In this document: one piece after another, positions 41,421 to 50,637 of the stretch | Position numbering within the stretch: the stretch's first letter is position 1 | Layout: the number at the start of each line of letters is the position of its first letter | Assembly: GCF_017315725.1 (NCBI RefSeq) | Contig: NZ_JAFLRG010000002.1 | Location: 2,232,001 to 2,296,000, forward strand | Origin: Trinickia acidisoli | Lineage (GTDB): Bacteria > Pseudomonadota > Gammaproteobacteria > Burkholderiales > Burkholderiaceae | Length of the DNA stretch: 64,000 nucleotides | Direction: 5' to 3' | Notes under the pieces: generated by a model | What the model saw: the letters and a program-made list of their open reading frames with translations, nothing else | Database searches by the model: none | Told to the model about the DNA's origin: nothing | Program-made: the position numbers and the translations under genes

Positions 41421-41470
41421 GCAAGACGACGAGCCGTTTCCGAAGTGCAGCACCTATCGAACCTCTCAAC

Positions 41471-44400
41471 ATGTTGTCCGAAATCCAAACCATGCGGACC
41501 GTCGCGACGGATCTCCCCACCTTGCGTCAGCGCATTCACGATGCGACGGCCATGCGCGAGGAGGACGTCGTTCAAGCATTGATGCAAGAGGCGCGGATGG
41601 ATGCGCCTACGCTTGCGCAAGCACAGGAGTTGGCGGCGCGCCTAGCGCAGGGCGTACGCGATGCGCGCATCGATGCGGGTGGCGTCGATTTGTTGACGCA
41701 AGAATTTTCGCTCGACAGTCGCGAGGGCATCGCATTGATGTGCCTAGCCGAAGCCATGCTGCGGATTCCCGATACGGAAACGCGCAACCAATTGATTCGC
41801 GACAAGATAGTCGATGCGGACTGGCGCGCCCATATCGGCAAGTCGCCGTCGCTGTTCGTCAATGCCACTGCATGGGGCTTGCTCGTCACCGGCAAGCTCT
41901 TGAGGCAGCCCGATGAAAGCGCCTTGGCCGAAGCGCTGACGCGCGTAGTTCGTAAGGGCGGCGAGGCGATCGTGCGTGCGGGCGTCGCGTATGCGATGCG
42001 TATGCTCGGCAAGCAGTTCGTGACGGGGCAAACCATCGAGGAGGCGATCGGTGCAGCGAAGGGCCGCGAGTCGAACGGTTACCGCTACTCGTACGACATG
42101 CTCGGCGAGGCCGCGCTGACCGATGAGGATGCGCAAGGCTATTTCGAGTCGTACCGGCATGCGATCGAAGCCATCGGCAAGGACGCCAAAATGCGCGGCC
42201 CGATCGAAGGCCCCGGGGTGTCGGTCAAGATATCGGGCCTGCACCCGCGCTATGAATTGATGCAGCGCGAGCGTGTGTTGATCGAGCTGTATCCGCGATT
42301 GTTGGAGTTGGCTCAGTTGGCGAAGCACTACGGCATCGGCTTCCATCTGGATCAGGAAGAATCGGCGCGCTTCGATCTGACGCTCGAGATGTTGGATCGA
42401 CTGTGCCGCGAACCGAGCTTGCGTGGCTGGAACGGTATCGGCATTTCGCTGCAGGCTTATCAGAAGCGCGGCCGCGCGGTTGCCGAATGGATCATTGCGC
42501 TCGCGCGTTCGACGGCGCGGCGTATCAACATTCGATTGGTCAAAGGCGCCTACTGGGACACCGAAATCAAACTGGCCCAGGATGCCGGCGCGGCCGGCTA
42601 TCCGGTGTTTACGCGGAAGGTGCATTCGGACGTCAGCTATATCGCTTGCGCCAAGGTGCTACTGAATGCGCCCGATGCGATCTTTCCGCAATTCGCGTCG
42701 CACAACGCCTTCACCATTGCCGCGGTTCATACGCTGGCGCAGGGCAAGGAATACGAATTCCAGTGTCTTCATGGAATGGGCGAAACGGTTTACGACCAAG
42801 TGGTCGGATCGTCGAAGCTCGGGCGTGCCTGCCGGATCTATGCGCCCGTGGGGCCGCATGCGACGCTGTTGGCCTATCTCGTGCGGCGCTTGCTCGAGAA
42901 CGGCGCGAACTCGTCGTTCGTCAATCAGATCGTCGATTCGGCCGTCAGTATTGCCGACATCGTCGAGGATCCCGTCGCTCGCGCGGCACGAACGGGCGGC
43001 AAACCTCATGCCGGTATCGCGGCGCCGGGCGCGGTCTTGCCGGGGCGGGTCAATGCCGCGGCACTGAGTTTTGCCGATTCGGTCGAGTTCGATGCGGCCG
43101 CCGAACAGATTCGCGCCGAGCGCATTGCGGCGCGGGCGATCATCGCCGGCAACGACGAGAAATGGAGTGCTTCGTCGGAGGCGACACGGGTCGTCTACAG
43201 CGCGAGCGACGTGACATCAACCGTCGGCACGGTTGTCGATACAGGACTTCACTTCGTTGCCGAGGCGTTATCGCGCGCCGAGGCTTGCGCTGCTGCCCAA
43301 GCGTCGACGTCTGCAATCGAGCGAGCCTCGATGCTCGAGCGCGCGGCCGATGAGATTCAGCGTTCGAGCGCCCGGCTCGGTGCGCTGCTCGTGTTGGAGA
43401 GCGGCGCCACGCTAGCCGAATCGGCCGACGAGGTGCGCAGCGCGGTCAATCTGTGCCGCTTGTACGCGTATCAGCTCAGGACCGATCGGCGATTGGACGG
43501 CACTCGGCCGCTCGGGGTCGTCGTTAGCGTGACGCCCGCATCGTCGCCGCTGACGACATTCGTCGGACAGATTGCGGCGTCGCTGGCGGTAGGCAATGTT
43601 GTGATCGCGAAGCCATCGAGCGATGCATCGCTGATCGGATATGAGGCGACGCGTGCGTTGCACCGCGCTGGGGTCCCGATGGGCGCGCTTCAGATCGTGC
43701 CCGGCGCGGGCGGAACGGTCGGCCATGCATTGACCTGCGACGATCGTGTCGGCGCCGTGCTGTTCTCCGGGAACGCGAAGGTCGCGCAGTTGATTGCGTC
43801 CGATCTAGCGGCGAAGGTCGCGCCGCCCAAGTTTGTAAGTACCGTAGGCAGTGTCAACGCGATGATCGTCGATAGCTCGGCGTTGCCCGAACAGGTCATC
43901 TCCGATGCCATCGTCTCCGCTTTCAAATGCGCGGGACAGATGGCTTCGTCGCTTCGTCTGCTTTGCTTGCAGGATTCCACGGCGGACAAAGTGCTTGGCA
44001 TGCTCAAGGGCATGCTCAGCGAACGCAGGACAGGTAGTCCGCTCGACGTCGCCTCCGACATCGGGCCGGTGGCCACGCGCCGAGCCCGCGACCGTGCCGA
44101 GATTTATATCGAGCAACTGCAGCGAAAGGGGTTCGCGCTCGCGCGCGGCTTGCTCTCGAATGCTTGCGCGAAGGGTAATTTCGTCGCACCGACGATCGTG
44201 GACTTGGGCGACGCGAAGGCGCTCGCATCGATCGCCCCGACCGTGGTTGGGCCCATCCTGCACGTAGTGCGGTTCAAGACCGGTGATATGGCGGCGCTCG
44301 TTGCGCAAGTCAACGCCTTGGGCTGTGCGGTCCAAGGGCTGCACACGCGCATCAACGAAGCCGCGGGAAGACTCTTGTCGCTATCGCGTGCGAGCAGCGT

Positions 44401-45247
44401 TTGCATCAATCGCTCGATGCATGGCGCGTTCGCCGGTATGCAGCCGTTCGGCGGCGTGGGCGCCTCCGGCACTGGCCCAATGTGGGGCGGGCCGTTGACG
44501 TTGTTCGCGTTGACGCGAGAGGTTGCGCCGTCGTTCGATGCATCGGCGGGCCCGTTCGCATCCGAACCCAGGGCCGGCAGCGAAAAGTTCTACGAATTCC
44601 CGATCGAAACGGCGGAAGGAAAGTTCACCGAGCGCCGCAAGGCCATGAACAACGCGCGCGTGGCTAGCAGCGCCAACGTTGAGGCGCTATTTGCACGCGC
44701 ACCGGAATGGTTGTCCGATCACGATCAGCACAATGCGCTCGAGCGCATGAAGCAGCGTCTCGCGCAACGGGCGGACGGACTCAAACCAATCAGCTTACCG
44801 GCGCTGACCGGGGAGGAGAATACCGTCGAGCTGCTGCCGCGTGGGCAAATGCTGTGCTTGGGCGCATCGCCCGCCGCGATCGTCGCTCAGGCGATGGCCG
44901 CGTGCGCGTTCGGAAATCGGATCGTGCTGCTGCGTTCGCCGCTCGCAGAAGCCATTGCGCGGACGTTGGGCGATGCCTGCCGGGTTGTCGACTCGACGGA
45001 TGCGATTCGCGTCATGAGCGGCGACTTCGCCGGCGTGCGCCCCGATCTGGTGATGCTGACGCGGGATCAAACGGGCATTACGGAGATTCGCTCGACGGCG
45101 GCGCAACTGATGATCGCATGCGTTCAAGAAGATAGCGACGGCCTATACGACTGGACGCAACTCGTTCGCGAGCGCGTGACGACCGTGAATGCGAGTGCGG
45201 CCGGGGGCAATACGCAATTGATGGTGCTGAGCGAGGACACCTTCTGA
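41471..45247 (+). CDS. putA: PutA-type protein: intact proline dehydrogenase domain, catalytically degenerate P5C dehydrogenase domain
   Basis: A 1258-aa PutA without the N-terminal ribbon-helix-helix domain, so a membrane-associated enzyme rather than a DNA-binding repressor. Residues ~20-560 are the proline dehydrogenase part with a complete set of FAD and substrate motifs: YRYSYDMLGE, VSVKISGLHPRYE, LDQEESARFDLTLEML, RLVKGAYWDTEI, QCLHGMGE, and YLVRRLLENGANSSFVNQI with both substrate-binding Arg. Residues ~640-1070 are an aldehyde dehydrogenase domain that has lost its chemistry: the nucleophile motif GQRCSAL is GQMASSL (Ala825), ETGG is TVGS (Thr791), and the oxyanion Asn of PWNFPL is Ser691. 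The C-terminal ALDH-like domain is retained. The frame is intact. The product P5C would be oxidised by PruA, encoded at the start of the same operon. Start at 41471 is the first residue of the family; it lacks a strong ribosome-binding site. Confidence 0.95.
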   Translation: MLSEIQTMRTVATDLPTLRQRIHDATAMREEDVVQALMQEARMDAPTLAQAQELAARLAQGVRDARIDAGGVDLLTQEFSLDSREGIALMCLAEAMLRIPDTETRNQLIRDKIVDADWRAHIGKSPSLFVNATAWGLLVTGKLLRQPDESALAEALTRVVRKGGEAIVRAGVAYAMRMLGKQFVTGQTIEEAIGAAKGRESNGYRYSYDMLGEAALTDEDAQGYFESYRHAIEAIGKDAKMRGPIEGPGVSVKISGLHPRYELMQRERVLIELYPRLLELAQLAKHYGIGFHLDQEESARFDLTLEMLDRLCREPSLRGWNGIGISLQAYQKRGRAVAEWIIALARSTARRINIRLVKGAYWDTEIKLAQDAGAAGYPVFTRKVHSDVSYIACAKVLLNAPDAIFPQFASHNAFTIAAVHTLAQGKEYEFQCLHGMGETVYDQVVGSSKLGRACRIYAPVGPHATLLAYLVRRLLENGANSSFVNQIVDSAVSIADIVEDPVARAARTGGKPHAGIAAPGAVLPGRVNAAALSFADSVEFDAAAEQIRAERIAARAIIAGNDEKWSASSEATRVVYSASDVTSTVGTVVDTGLHFVAEALSRAEACAAAQASTSAIERASMLERAADEIQRSSARLGALLVLESGATLAESADEVRSAVNLCRLYAYQLRTDRRLDGTRPLGVVVSVTPASSPLTTFVGQIAASLAVGNVVIAKPSSDASLIGYEATRALHRAGVPMGALQIVPGAGGTVGHALTCDDRVGAVLFSGNAKVAQLIASDLAAKVAPPKFVSTVGSVNAMIVDSSALPEQVISDAIVSAFKCAGQMASSLRLLCLQDSTADKVLGMLKGMLSERRTGSPLDVASDIGPVATRRARDRAEIYIEQLQRKGFALARGLLSNACAKGNFVAPTIVDLGDAKALASIAPTVVGPILHVVRFKTGDMAALVAQVNALGCAVQGLHTRINEAAGRLLSLSRASSVCINRSMHGAFAGMQPFGGVGASGTGPMWGGPLTLFALTREVAPSFDASAGPFASEPRAGSEKFYEFPIETAEGKFTERRKAMNNARVASSANVEALFARAPEWLSDHDQHNALERMKQRLAQRADGLKPISLPALTGEENTVELLPRGQMLCLGASPAAIVAQAMAACAFGNRIVLLRSPLAEAIARTLGDACRVVDSTDAIRVMSGDFAGVRPDLVMLTRDQTGITEIRSTAAQLMIACVQEDSDGLYDWTQLVRERVTTVNASAAGGNTQLMVLSEDTF

Positions 45248-45290
45248 TTTTCTGATTGCTGCTTTTGCGATTTTTGTCGCTTTGGATTTG

Positions 45291-45322
45291 GCGCAGCGTG
45301 TCTATCGCATGGCACGCTGCGC
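45291..45322. terminator. inverted repeat between convergent putA and MFS genes
   Basis: GCGCAGCGTG (45291-45300) and CACGCTGCGC (45313-45322) pair perfectly over 10 bp with a 12-nt loop. The 3' arm lies within the last codons of the MFS gene. No T-run is adjacent, so a terminator role in either direction is only plausible. Confidence 0.4.
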
Positions 45323-46630
45323 TCGCTTCGCGCTCAACGCCATCATGAGGCTCGAGCAAGCATTGAATACGAACAACCCTCTCGGGCCGATGGCGGTCAT
45401 CAGCAGCGAAGCGATAGCAGGCCCGATGAGGCCGCCGATCGAGAACAGCAGAAGCAGCGTAGCGGAAACGGCTACGCGCAGATGGGGTTCCGTGCGGTCG
45501 TTGACGTGCGAGACGATCAGGCTGTATTGCGTGAACGTGACCGCGACATAGGCGAGCATGCCGACCCAGACGATCGCCGATACGTGAAACACGGCCAGTG
45601 TCAGGCTGATGCTCATGGAGATCAGCGCAGTAACGTGGACGAGACTGCGCCGATCGATGCGGTCCGATAGCCGCCCCATCGGCCACTGCGGAACCAGCGC
45701 GCCGATCAGCGCCACGCCCATGAACGTCGACAGATCCGACGTCGAGAATCCCGTGCGTTCGAGGAACACGGGCGTCATCGAATAGAACGTGCTGTAAAGA
45801 AACCCGGCAAGGATGCAGCCGGGTATCGCAAGCGGCGATGCATGCGCCATCGAACGAAGACTGTCGCGCCAGGTATGGGCAGGCAGGCGGTTCAGACTCT
45901 CGTCCGCAACCCGCACGGGCCATCCTTCGAATAGCGAAACAGGCATGACCGCCGCGGCGAATAGAGCCGCGACGAGCGAGAACAAGCGGCCATCCGAACC
46001 ATCGCCGAGCCGCAGCAAAAACTGTCCCGTGCCTACCGCCAGATAGTTGATCCCCGCGTATAGGCCGAAAACCTGACCTCGATTCTCATTGCGTGACGTG
46101 CCGTTGAGCCAGCTTTCGATCGACGTGTACAAGCCCATGAAGGCGAAACCGGTCAACAACCGGATCGGGGCCCACGCCCAGGGCGATGCGAAGACGTTGA
46201 AGGCCGATGCAAGAATCGCCACCGCTGCCGCGAAGGCCACGAACGTGCGGTGCTGCCCGATTCGGTCGATAAGACGGCGGTTGAATACCGCGCCCGCCAC
46301 GAAACCGCCGTAATAACACGATTGCACGAGCCCGACGATGAACGTCGAAGCGCCGGTATGCAGCATCCTCAATGGGATGAGGGTCTGGAACAACCCATTG
46401 CCTGCGATGAGCAACGCATAACCGAAAAGCAGGCCCGCGAGCGATCGATAGCCGTCGAGTGGTTGGGCGACGGGCCGATGCGGTGTCGCGGCTGCGACCG
46501 GCGGCGTTCGCCTCCCGAGAAGCTTGGCTTCGGACAGTGGCCCAGTGCGCACAGGATCAGGGCGAACCGTGGTGTGATGTTCGTTACCGATATCCGACTT
46601 TGAAAGATTTTCCTCTCGAAACTCTGCCAT
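45302..46630 (-). CDS. major facilitator superfamily transporter (YcaD-like)
   Basis: A 442-aa MFS protein with about 12 hydrophobic helices after a ~55-residue hydrophilic N-terminus. Motifs include GFVAGAVFNRRLIDRIGQHRTF (MFS motif A region), ALIGALVPQWPMGRLSDRIDRRS between helices 8 and 9, and ESWLNGTSRNENRGQVFGLY typical of the YcaD/DHA-like subgroup. The ATG at 46630 follows AGAAGG. It is convergent with putA and divergent from the DapA-family gene. Whether it imports an amine or exports a product is unknown. Confidence 0.9.
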   Translation of the reverse strand: MAEFREENLSKSDIGNEHHTTVRPDPVRTGPLSEAKLLGRRTPPVAAATPHRPVAQPLDGYRSLAGLLFGYALLIAGNGLFQTLIPLRMLHTGASTFIVGLVQSCYYGGFVAGAVFNRRLIDRIGQHRTFVAFAAAVAILASAFNVFASPWAWAPIRLLTGFAFMGLYTSIESWLNGTSRNENRGQVFGLYAGINYLAVGTGQFLLRLGDGSDGRLFSLVAALFAAAVMPVSLFEGWPVRVADESLNRLPAHTWRDSLRSMAHASPLAIPGCILAGFLYSTFYSMTPVFLERTGFSTSDLSTFMGVALIGALVPQWPMGRLSDRIDRRSLVHVTALISMSISLTLAVFHVSAIVWVGMLAYVAVTFTQYSLIVSHVNDRTEPHLRVAVSATLLLLFSIGGLIGPAIASLLMTAIGPRGLFVFNACSSLMMALSAKRAQRAMR

Positions 46631-46732
46631 AACACCTTCTTGGGCACCCGCATTGCTGCAATGCCGGTCGTTCTTTTCCGGGGGCGTTCGATGGAAAGCA
46701 GAATCTCCCCGCGCGGGCATACGAGGGCTTAG

Positions 46733-46747
46733 ATAACAATTTCTTAT
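46733..46747. promoter_or_regulatory. possible LysR-type box upstream of the DapA-family gene
   Basis: ATAACAATTTCTTAT is an ATAA/TTAT inverted repeat containing a T-N11-A arrangement, in the 228-bp divergent region between the MFS gene and the DapA-family gene. Weak on its own. Confidence 0.3.
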
Positions 46748-46858
46748 AAACACAGTAAGGCGCCGTGATGGTGCGGCCAGTTCTCTTTTGGCTATCTATC
46801 GTTGTCTTACGGCCGGCATTGCGGTGCCGAGTGGGTTTCTACCAGTAGAGGACGAAGG

Positions 46859-47758
46859 ATGGAGACGAGTCTCAAGTACACGGGGATATTGACCGCCGTG
46901 CCGACGCCTTTGGACGAGTGCCTGCGTTTTACCGCCAAGCCGCTCGTGCGGCATATCGAGCGGCTCGTCGCCGCGGGCACTGACGGCATCGTCCCCTTGG
47001 GCGGGACCGGCGAGTATACGGCGCTGTCGCCCGATGAGCGGCTGCGCGTCGTCGAATGCGCGCTTGAAACCGCCGCCGGCAGGACGCCGGTCGTCCCGGG
47101 CATCATTTCGCCGGGACTCGGCGATGCGATCGGGCAGGCGCAGGCATTCGTGCGCGCCGGTGCCAAAGCGCTGATGGTGGTAACCCCGTATTACTTCAGA
47201 CCAACTCAGGACGGTATCGTCGACTATTACCGTCGGTTTGCCGACGAGGTCGATGCCGACATCATCCTCTACGAAATTCCCTATCGAACCGGCGTCTCGC
47301 TTCATTACGAAACGGTTGCACGCTTGGCTGGGATGACGCGCGTCGTCGGCATCAAGGCTTGCAATCCGGATCTCGCTCAGCAGATGCGTGCCGCCGAATT
47401 GGCCGCGTCGAAGATCTCCATCCTGAGCGGCGAGGAAGATGTCTTGCCGCTGCACGTTGCCATGGGCGCCGTGGGCGGCATCATCTCCAGCTCGAATCTG
47501 ATTCCAAGGCAATGGTCACGGGTGCTTGCGTTGGCCTCGGGCGGGCGGCTCCAAGAGGCGATCGCCTTGCATGCGACGCTTCGTCCGCTCATCGATGCGG
47601 TCTTCGCCGAACCGAATCCCGCACCGATCAAGGCGGCATTGACGCTGCAAGGGCTCCCATTCGGCGATGTCCTGCCGCCGCTGCGCCCCGCCTCGGCTGC
47701 GCTGAGGCAGCGGCTCGCCGAAGTGATCCCAACGATCACCGCGCGTGAAACCGTATAG
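46859..47758 (+). CDS. DapA/N-acetylneuraminate-lyase family aldolase or dehydratase
   Basis: A 299-aa TIM-barrel lyase that forms a Schiff base with a 2-oxo acid. The substrate-carboxylate motif is PLGGTGEYTALS (GTTGE in DapA), the Tyr is in ILYEIPYRTGVSL, and the Schiff-base Lys is in VVGIKACNPD. The family includes dihydrodipicolinate synthase, 4-hydroxy-2-oxoglutarate aldolase, pyrroline-4-hydroxy-2-carboxylate deaminase and 5-dehydro-4-deoxyglucarate dehydratase. Catabolic context (two 2-hydroxyacid oxidising enzymes, PutA, PruA nearby) points to a 2-oxo acid from hydroxyproline-like compounds rather than lysine synthesis. AAGG precedes the ATG at 46859. It opens the second operon of the island. 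Confidence 0.88.
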   Translation: METSLKYTGILTAVPTPLDECLRFTAKPLVRHIERLVAAGTDGIVPLGGTGEYTALSPDERLRVVECALETAAGRTPVVPGIISPGLGDAIGQAQAFVRAGAKALMVVTPYYFRPTQDGIVDYYRRFADEVDADIILYEIPYRTGVSLHYETVARLAGMTRVVGIKACNPDLAQQMRAAELAASKISILSGEEDVLPLHVAMGAVGGIISSSNLIPRQWSRVLALASGGRLQEAIALHATLRPLIDAVFAEPNPAPIKAALTLQGLPFGDVLPPLRPASAALRQRLAEVIPTITARETV

Positions 47759-47796
47759 ACACCACAACGTTACGCTGACCAGAAGGGGACACAGCC

Positions 47797-48867
47797 ATGG
47801 CTTCAGACAGCAAAATCGTTCTGCCGCGCCGCAGGTTCATGCAAGCCGCGGGCACGGCCCTGCTGACGGGCGCGATCGGGGCGCCGATGATCATCACCTC
47901 GCGCAAAGCGATGGCGGCCGGCAATCTGACCGTGGTCAGTTGGGGCGGAAACTATCATCAAGCGGTCGAGGAGGCACTGGCGAAACCCTTCGAGAAAGAG
48001 TTCGGCGTGCATGTGACGTTGGTCGACACGCCCGATCTCGCGAAGGTCAAGGCGCAGGTCATGACGAACAACGTTCAATGGGATGTTTTCGATGCCGTTG
48101 GCCCTATGGCCGTGACCGGTGCGAAGAACGGCTACTGGGAGCCGCTCGATCCCGCTATGTTCGACAAGAACGACCTGATTGCGCCGATGATGAAATACGC
48201 GGTGCCTTTCTATGGCTATACCGGCGGCATCTGTTGGGACAACAGCAAGTATCCCGCCGGCAAGCATCCCGAGACGTTTGCCGAATACTTCGACGTCAAG
48301 CGGTTTCCGGGTCAAAGGACGCTGCGCAATCGGGCGAGCGAAACACTCGAAATTGCGCTACTGGCCGACGGCGTGCCACCGGACAAGATCTATCCGCTCG
48401 ACGTCGAGCGCGCATTCAAAGCACTCGACCGGATCAAGCCGTATATCGGCAAGTGGGTCGACCAGACGCCGCAGACGGTGACGCTCGTCGAAACGGGACA
48501 GGTCGACTTCAGCTATACCTATGCAACACGCGTGAAGGCCGCGCAGGAAGCGGGCAAGCCGATCGACTTCTCGTTCAAGCAGGACTTGATCGGTCTCGAG
48601 TACTTGGTTGTGCTGAAGAATGCGCCGAACAAGCAAAGCGCCATGAAGTTCGTGCAATTCGCGCTGCGCCCCGACCGGCAGGCTGCTTTGATGGATCTAT
48701 TCGGTAACACGCCCGCCAGCAGGAAGGCGTTGCCGATGGTGAAGCCCGAGGTGCGCAAATGGCTGTCCGATCCGTTCAACAAGATGAATCTCGTCAGCAA
48801 CGATGCATGGTGGGGCGATCATTACGATGAGTTGACCCTACGGTTCAAGGAATGGGTGATGACTTGA
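47797..48867 (+). CDS. Tat-exported Pot-type periplasmic binding protein (importer 2)
   Basis: A 356-aa binding protein with a twin-arginine signal (LPRRRFMQAAGTALLTGAIGAPMIITSRKAMA) and the opening LTVVSWGGNYHQAVEEALAKPFEKEFGVHVTLVDTPDLAK. It is closely related over its full length to the orphan protein at 55496-56572 and more distantly to that at 38180. It is followed by two permeases and an ATPase, forming a complete importer. Tat export means it folds, possibly around a cofactor-free but fast-folding core, before crossing the membrane. Ligand unknown; probably an amine or betaine. Confidence 0.93.
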   Translation: MASDSKIVLPRRRFMQAAGTALLTGAIGAPMIITSRKAMAAGNLTVVSWGGNYHQAVEEALAKPFEKEFGVHVTLVDTPDLAKVKAQVMTNNVQWDVFDAVGPMAVTGAKNGYWEPLDPAMFDKNDLIAPMMKYAVPFYGYTGGICWDNSKYPAGKHPETFAEYFDVKRFPGQRTLRNRASETLEIALLADGVPPDKIYPLDVERAFKALDRIKPYIGKWVDQTPQTVTLVETGQVDFSYTYATRVKAAQEAGKPIDFSFKQDLIGLEYLVVLKNAPNKQSAMKFVQFALRPDRQAALMDLFGNTPASRKALPMVKPEVRKWLSDPFNKMNLVSNDAWWGDHYDELTLRFKEWVMT

Positions 48868-48936
48868 AGTCGTGATCGCGCAGTTGCGCGATTGCGACGG
48901 AAATGCGGCAATGGCAGTGTGTATCAGGGAGGAGCA

Positions 48937-49773
48937 ATGAAAAGTCGAAGCGACGGGATCCTATATGTGGGGCCTGCGACGGTGTTTCTCGCGCTCGTGG
49001 TATTCGTGCCGCTCGCATACGTTGTCTACACGAGCGTCGCGATGCCGGACGGTTTCTCTTTGTCGGCGTATCGGCGACTCTTCACCAGCGAGCTGTTTCT
49101 GCGCACGTTGTGGTCGACGATCGAAATCAGCGTATCGGCGTCGGTGGCGAGCCTGCTGCTCGGATACCCCATTGCGATGCAACTCGCGAAGCAAACGCCG
49201 AGAAAGCGGTCGATGTACATGGTCCTCGTGCTCGTGCCGTTTTGGACGAGCATTCTCGTCAAAAGCTATGCCTTTACCGTGTTGCTCGGCCGTGACGGGC
49301 TCGTCAATAAGTTGTTGTCGACAGTCCTCCATACGCAGGTGCATTTGCCGATGTTGTTCAATCGCTTCGGCGTCATGGTCGGAATGACCAACTACCTCAT
49401 TCCGTTCATCGTGTTTCCGGTGCTCGCGAGCTTGTTGTCGATCGACCGATCCTTGTATCGCGCATCGGAAATCATGGGCGCGAAGCCGCCCCGCATGTTC
49501 TTCAAGATCACGTTGCCGCTCAGCATGCCGGGCGTCGCGGCGGCCACCGTGAGCACTACGGTGATGTCGATGGGGTTCTTCGTCATTCCCGCACTGCTGG
49601 GCGGCAGAACGGACGCGATGATGTCCAATTTGGTCGACTTCTACACGCGCGAAACGATGGACTGGAATATGGCTTCCGCCATCGGCGTCATTCTGTTGGG
49701 GATGGTCACGCTCGTCGCAGCCGGGGCCGACTGCTTCCAGAAGCGGGATCAGAAAGTAAAGGTGATGGCATGA
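48937..49773 (+). CDS. Pot-type ABC permease (importer 2, PotB-like)
   Basis: A 278-aa permease of standard length with six hydrophobic helices and the EAA loop YRASEIMGAKPPRMFFKITLPLSMPGVAAATVS. MVLVLVPFWTSILVKSYAFTVLLG is typical of PotB. GGGAGGAG lies immediately before the ATG at 48937. Its stop overlaps the next start (ATGA), so the two permeases are translationally coupled. It lacks the long periplasmic insertion of the importer 1 PotB. Confidence 0.94.
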   Translation: MKSRSDGILYVGPATVFLALVVFVPLAYVVYTSVAMPDGFSLSAYRRLFTSELFLRTLWSTIEISVSASVASLLLGYPIAMQLAKQTPRKRSMYMVLVLVPFWTSILVKSYAFTVLLGRDGLVNKLLSTVLHTQVHLPMLFNRFGVMVGMTNYLIPFIVFPVLASLLSIDRSLYRASEIMGAKPPRMFFKITLPLSMPGVAAATVSTTVMSMGFFVIPALLGGRTDAMMSNLVDFYTRETMDWNMASAIGVILLGMVTLVAAGADCFQKRDQKVKVMA

Positions 49774-50621
49774 CAGCAGCCGCCGGAGTCAATGTTCCCG
49801 TCGCGCGCGGACGAGTGGTCATCGATCGGCTCGAGCAGCGTTATGGGCATCTGCGTAATGTCGTCGCGTTCGCCGTCTATGTCTTCATCCTGGTGCCGAC
49901 GCTCATCGTCATTCCTATTTCTTTCGGCGGAAGCGGTGAGTTGTCGTTTCCTCCCAAGGTCTGGACGTTCGAGCTCTACCAGCGGCTCTTCATGTCGAGT
50001 AGTTGGGTCGGCCCGATCCTTCAGAGTCTGAAGGTGGCCAGTATCACGATGGTGGGAGCGGCCATTATCGGGGTGCCCGCTTCGTACGGTCTCGTACGGT
50101 TCGAGTTTCCGGGCAAGCGGCTCGTGATGCTGCTCTTGATGAGCCCGATCTTGGTGCCGGTGATCGTGATGTCGCTGGGGCTTTATCTCTACTTGTCGAG
50201 GCTACATCTCGTCGGTACCACGGCCGGGCTCGTGGTCAGCCATATCGCTTACGTGACGCCCTTCATGATGATGACGGTCATGGCCGGCGTGAAAAAGCTC
50301 GATCCCGCACTCGAATTCGCGACCGCCATCATGGGCGCGAATCGCAGGACTGTTTTTCTGAAGGTTGTATTGCCGCAATTGCGGCCGTCGATTTTCGCCG
50401 GTGCGCTGTTTGCGTTCCTCGTGTCGTTCGATGAAGTCGTGATTGCCTGGTTCATTACGAGCCCGGCCACGACGACATTGCCGGTAAAGATGTACAGCAG
50501 CATTCAGTGGGATATCTCGCCGGTCATTGCAGCGGTTTCGGCGCTCTTGACCTTGCTTTCCCTGGTTTTCTGCTGCGTATCGGTGTTCCTGCAGCCGGCC
50601 GCCGAGAGCGCGTCGCATTGA
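49770..50621 (+). CDS. Pot-type ABC permease (importer 2, PotC-like)
   Basis: A 283-aa permease with an ATGA overlap to the previous gene. It has six helices (FAVYVFILVPTLIVIPISF first) and the EAA loop LEFATAIMGANRRTVFLKVVLPQLRPSIFAGALFAFLVSFDEVV, matching PotC. It is the second half of the importer 2 pore. Confidence 0.94.
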   Translation: MTAAAGVNVPVARGRVVIDRLEQRYGHLRNVVAFAVYVFILVPTLIVIPISFGGSGELSFPPKVWTFELYQRLFMSSSWVGPILQSLKVASITMVGAAIIGVPASYGLVRFEFPGKRLVMLLLMSPILVPVIVMSLGLYLYLSRLHLVGTTAGLVVSHIAYVTPFMMMTVMAGVKKLDPALEFATAIMGANRRTVFLKVVLPQLRPSIFAGALFAFLVSFDEVVIAWFITSPATTTLPVKMYSSIQWDISPVIAAVSALLTLLSLVFCCVSVFLQPAAESASH

Positions 50622-50637
50622 AGTTGGGAGAGAAAGC

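Noticed and set aside
40787..41470. 228-codon N-terminal extension of PutA
   Set aside because: This part overlaps the PotC-like permease in another frame and has Arg-rich shadow composition; the PutA family sequence begins at the ATG at 41471.
43928..43930. Cys820 as a substitute nucleophile in the PutA aldehyde dehydrogenase domain
   Set aside because: It lies five residues before the true nucleophile position, and the general base and oxyanion residue are also missing, so rescue of activity is unlikely.
43541..43945. Frameshift as explanation for the missing PutA catalytic residues
   Set aside because: Flanking residues align without a break (NAMIVDSSALPEQV, LRLLCLQD), so the changes are substitutions in an intact frame.
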